DNA of 7,837 nt. Origin: an uncultured Clostridia bacterium (lineage in GTDB: Bacteria > Bacillota > Clostridia > Christensenellales > Pumilibacteraceae). The notes under the pieces were generated by a model, which saw nothing but the letters and a program-made list of their open reading frames with translations, did not search any database and had not been told where the DNA came from. The stretch lies in contig CANQCB010000063.1 in assembly GCA_947589145.1 (NCBI GenBank), forward strand, positions 1 to 7,837, given 5' to 3'. Position 1 is the first letter of the stretch; each line of letters starts with the position of its first letter. The position numbers were made by a program, and so were the translations under genes. Below are positions 5,906 through 7,837 of the stretch, piece after piece.

Positions 5906-6961
5906 TTATATGTTTTCGGCAATGAGTTCGCCCATTTTGCGGCAGCCCACGCGCTTGCCCTCGCCCATGTCGGGCGTGCGATATCCGCTTGCGATGACCG
6001 ATCCCACCGCGTTTTCCACCGCGCGCGCCTCGGCGTGCATATCCATATTGTCCAACATCATCGCGGCGGCAAGCACCGTAGCGATGGGGTTTGCAATGTC
6101 GCGACCCGCGATATCGGGAGCGGAACCGTGAATGGGTTCGAATAAGCCCGCTTTGCAAGTTCCGAGCGACGACGACGGGAGCATTCCGATCGAGCCTGTA
6201 ATCTGGCTTGCTTCGTCGCTGAGTATATCCCCGAACATATTCGGGCAGAGCAGTACGTCGAATTGCGAGGGGTCTTTGACGAGTTGCATTGCGGCATTAT
6301 CCACATACATGTGATTGAGTTCCACTGCGGGATACTTTTCCGCAACCTCTACGACGACTTTGCGCCACAGCCGCGAGGAGAGCAGAACGTTGGCTTTGTC
6401 TACGCTCGTGACCTTTTTGCGCCGCGTCATGGCGAGGTCGAACGCAACTTCGGCTATACGGCGTACTTCGCTTTCCGAGTATATCTCCGTATCGTAAGCC
6501 GCGCCGTCCGCCGTCGTGCCGCGCGGTCCGAAATAAATTCCGCCGATGAGCTCGCGGACGACCATGACGTCCACGCCTCTGCTAAGCACTTCGCTTTTGA
6601 GCGGGCTTGCCGAGGCGAGTTCGGGGTAAATCACGGCGGGGCGCAGGTTGGCGTATAAGCCCATAGCCGCGCGTATGCCGAGCAAGCCCTTTTCGGGGCG
6701 GTTTTCGGCAGGTTGGCTGTCCCACTTCGGCCCGCCGACCGCGCCGAGTAACACGCCGTCCGCCGCTTTGCACGCTGCAACCGTCGCTTCGGGGAGCGGT
6801 ACGCCGAACTTGTCGATAGCGCAGCCGCCCATATCCTTATAATCGAAAGCGAATTCGCGTCCGAATTTTTTCCCGACGGCGCGGAGCACTCCGACCGCTG
6901 CGTCGGTAATCTCGGGACCTATTCCGTCCCCTGCAAGTACAACGATATTTTTCTTTGACAT
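5906..6961 (-). CDS. leuB: 3-isopropylmalate dehydrogenase
   Basis: Cytoplasmic NAD-dependent enzyme of leucine biosynthesis that oxidises 3-isopropylmalate to 2-isopropyl-3-oxosuccinate, which decarboxylates to 2-oxoisocaproate. The 351-residue length is typical. Visible motifs are the N-terminal LAGDGIGPEI (9-18), substrate-binding Arg97 and Arg107 (LGIRAAMGLYANLRP), Arg136 and Tyr143 (VVRELIGGIYFGPRG), catalytic Lys189 (SVDKANVL), metal-binding Asp221, Asp245 and Asp249 (NMFGDILSDEASQ), and the nucleotide-binding loop LFEPIHGSAPDIAG (273-286). Leu93/Leu94 before the first Arg fit the isopropylmalate branch rather than isocitrate dehydrogenase. The start ATG 6961 follows GGAG at a normal distance. 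It has its own promoter at 6989-7017, downstream of the leuD terminator, and probably shares a transcript with the XRE gene. Confidence 0.97.
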   Translation of the reverse strand: MSKKNIVVLAGDGIGPEITDAAVGVLRAVGKKFGREFAFDYKDMGGCAIDKFGVPLPEATVAACKAADGVLLGAVGGPKWDSQPAENRPEKGLLGIRAAMGLYANLRPAVIYPELASASPLKSEVLSRGVDVMVVRELIGGIYFGPRGTTADGAAYDTEIYSESEVRRIAEVAFDLAMTRRKKVTSVDKANVLLSSRLWRKVVVEVAEKYPAVELNHMYVDNAAMQLVKDPSQFDVLLCPNMFGDILSDEASQITGSIGMLPSSSLGTCKAGLFEPIHGSAPDIAGRDIANPIATVLAAAMMLDNMDMHAEARAVENAVGSVIASGYRTPDMGEGKRVGCRKMGELIAENI

Positions 6962-6988
6962 AAAAACTCCGATGTTGTCATTTTGTAC

Positions 6989-7017
6989 ATTTTATCATAA
7001 CGAAAAAAAATAGTCAA
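6989..7017 (-). promoter_or_regulatory. Promoter of leuB
   Basis: Read on the - strand: -35 TTGACT (7017-7012), 17-base spacer containing a run of eight T, -10 TAAAAT (6994-6989). The transcript would start near 6982, leaving a leader of about 20 bases, too short for a T-box or peptide attenuator downstream of this promoter. Confidence 0.8.
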
Positions 7018-7131
7018 TCAATATATCGTTTATGAAATTTAGGCTGCAATGCGTTCCGAGCGAAATGCTTTCGGTCGTTTGATTTTCATATTCGGGATAG
7101 CGTGTCGGTCGGTATGCATAGGGCTGTCATT

Positions 7132-7169
7132 AAAAACACCCTTTGACTGTACCGTCAAAGGGTGTTTTT
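7132..7169 (-). terminator. Terminator after leuD
   Basis: AAAAACACCCTTTGAC (7132-7147) and its exact reverse complement (7154-7169) form a 16-bp stem with a six-base loop. On the - strand the stem ends in TTTTT followed by AA. It lies 61 bases after the leuD stop and before the leuB promoter, so it separates leuCD from leuB. The symmetric A and T runs would let it work in both directions, though no rightward gene is near. Confidence 0.88.
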
Positions 7170-7230
7170 GCTTTTTGCGATGATTCTTTCGGAAAGGACG
7201 GAGCCGTTTCCCATTTTATGCCTTGCCGAA

Positions 7231-7698
7231 TTATTTATTCAGCAGGCCGCCGCGGGAGATAATATCCCGTATCTCTTTCGGAAAGGGCGGCACGGTATAA
7301 TGCTTGCCTTTGGTAAGGTTGTCGATAGTCCCTTTTACGAGGTCGACTTCGATCTCGTCGCCGTTTTCGGCGTCGCGAGCCGCCTCGGGGCATTCGAGAA
7401 TGGGCAGCCCGATATTGATGGCGTTACGGAAGAAGATACGCGCGAAGTCGCAGGCGATTACGCAGGACACTCCGGCGGCCTTGATCGCTATCGGTGCGTG
7501 TTCGCGTGAGGAGCCGCAGCCGAAGTTCTTTTCCGCAACGATTATGTCTCCCGCTTTGACTTTGCCGACGAAGGACTTATCTATATCCTCCATGCAATGC
7601 GCAGCAAGCGCGGCGGGCGTGCTGTCGTTGAGATATCTTGCGGGGATTATCTCGTCGGTATTCACGTTATCCTTATATTTATGCACTATTCCTTTCAT
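7231..7698 (-). CDS. leuD: 3-isopropylmalate dehydratase small subunit
   Basis: Small subunit of isopropylmalate isomerase, which with LeuC converts 2-isopropylmalate to 3-isopropylmalate in leucine synthesis. At 155 residues it belongs to the short form found in clostridia, Thermotoga and archaea rather than the form of about 200 residues in enterobacteria. Marks are NVNTDEIIPARYL (11-23), the signature NFGCGSSREHAPIAIKAAG (58-76), ARIFFRNAINIGLPILECPE (86-105) and the closing SRGGLLNK. The start ATG 7698 follows GAGGTGA, and only 11 bases separate it from the leuC stop, so the two are co-transcribed and probably translationally coupled. The short form is shared with homoaconitase small subunits; neighbouring leuB makes the leucine role far more likely. 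Confidence 0.95.
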   Translation of the reverse strand: MKGIVHKYKDNVNTDEIIPARYLNDSTPAALAAHCMEDIDKSFVGKVKAGDIIVAEKNFGCGSSREHAPIAIKAAGVSCVIACDFARIFFRNAINIGLPILECPEAARDAENGDEIEVDLVKGTIDNLTKGKHYTVPPFPKEIRDIISRGGLLNK

Positions 7699-7709
7699 AA
7701 TCTCACCTC

Positions 7710-7837
7710 TTATAAAACGCCTATCTTACCGAGCACTGCCGAGCAAGCGGCGACGTAAGGGGAAGCGAGGTATATTTCGCTGTCCTCCGCGCCCATTCTG
7801 CCGACAAAGTTGCGGTTGGTAGTCGCGACGCACTTTT
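7710..7837 (-). CDS. leuC: 3-isopropylmalate dehydratase large subunit (C-terminal end only)
   Basis: Only the last 41 codons are present; the gene runs off the right edge. The visible end contains TTNRNFVGRMG (5-15) and EIYLASPYVAACSAVLGKIG, matching the conserved C-terminal segment of LeuC and related aconitase-family large subunits. The cluster-binding CxxC cysteines lie just upstream, outside the window. The stop at 7710-7712 is 11 bases before the leuD start, supporting a leuCD operon whose promoter is beyond the edge. Homoaconitase cannot be excluded from this fragment alone, but the context favours leucine synthesis. Confidence 0.9.
   Translation of the reverse strand, partial: KCVATTNRNFVGRMGAEDSEIYLASPYVAACSAVLGKIGVL

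Noticed and set aside
7039..7089. 16-codon - strand open frame as a leucine leader peptide
   Set aside because: It lies upstream of the leuB promoter, lacks a ribosome binding site and encodes no leucine codons, so it cannot be a leucine attenuator peptide.

Overview
The window looks like chromosomal DNA of an anaerobic, polysaccharide-degrading member of the Clostridia (Bacillota), plausibly from a gut or rumen-like habitat. The basis is a glycoside hydrolase family 3 (GH3) enzyme with the inverted domain order known from Ruminococcus and Butyrivibrio, a rubrerythrin, strong GGAGG-type ribosome binding sites, near-consensus sigma-A promoters and a short LeuD. Genus cannot be assigned from the sequence alone.

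Layout. Positions 1-2197 (+): 3' part of a membrane-anchored, domain-permuted GH3 enzyme, closed by a rho-independent terminator. Positions 2413-3324 (+): a peroxide-defence unit made of a promoter carrying a PerR-box-like sequence, a 37-residue rubredoxin-like mini-gene, a rubrerythrin with a rubredoxin-type knuckle at each end, and a perfect 15-bp terminator hairpin. Positions 3397-4458 (+): a WYL-domain regulator with its own promoter, a perfect dyad just upstream of the -35 box, and a run of nine G serving as ribosome binding site. Positions 4517-4866 (+): a small Dabb-domain (stress-responsive alpha/beta barrel) protein with its own promoter. A shared hairpin at 5013-5047 separates these from the leftward genes. 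Positions 5152-7837 (-), read right to left: leuC (3' end only), leuD, terminator, a new promoter, leuB, then a membrane-bound XRE-type regulator 34 bases after leuB.

How the genes work together. The mini-rubredoxin and rubrerythrin probably form one oxygen/peroxide-response operon in which the small protein could carry electrons. LeuC and LeuD form isopropylmalate isomerase and LeuB carries out the next oxidation, so the right third is leucine biosynthesis, split into two transcription units in the same direction. The XRE membrane regulator probably shares the leuB transcript, but the sequence does not show whether it has any role in leucine control.

No CRISPR array, transposase, tRNA, rRNA or phage gene was seen. 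No clearly new multi-gene system is evident. The most interesting points are the duplicated rubredoxin knuckle with its possible PerR operator, the dyad plus G9 tract at the WYL gene, and the pairing of leuB with a membrane XRE regulator.
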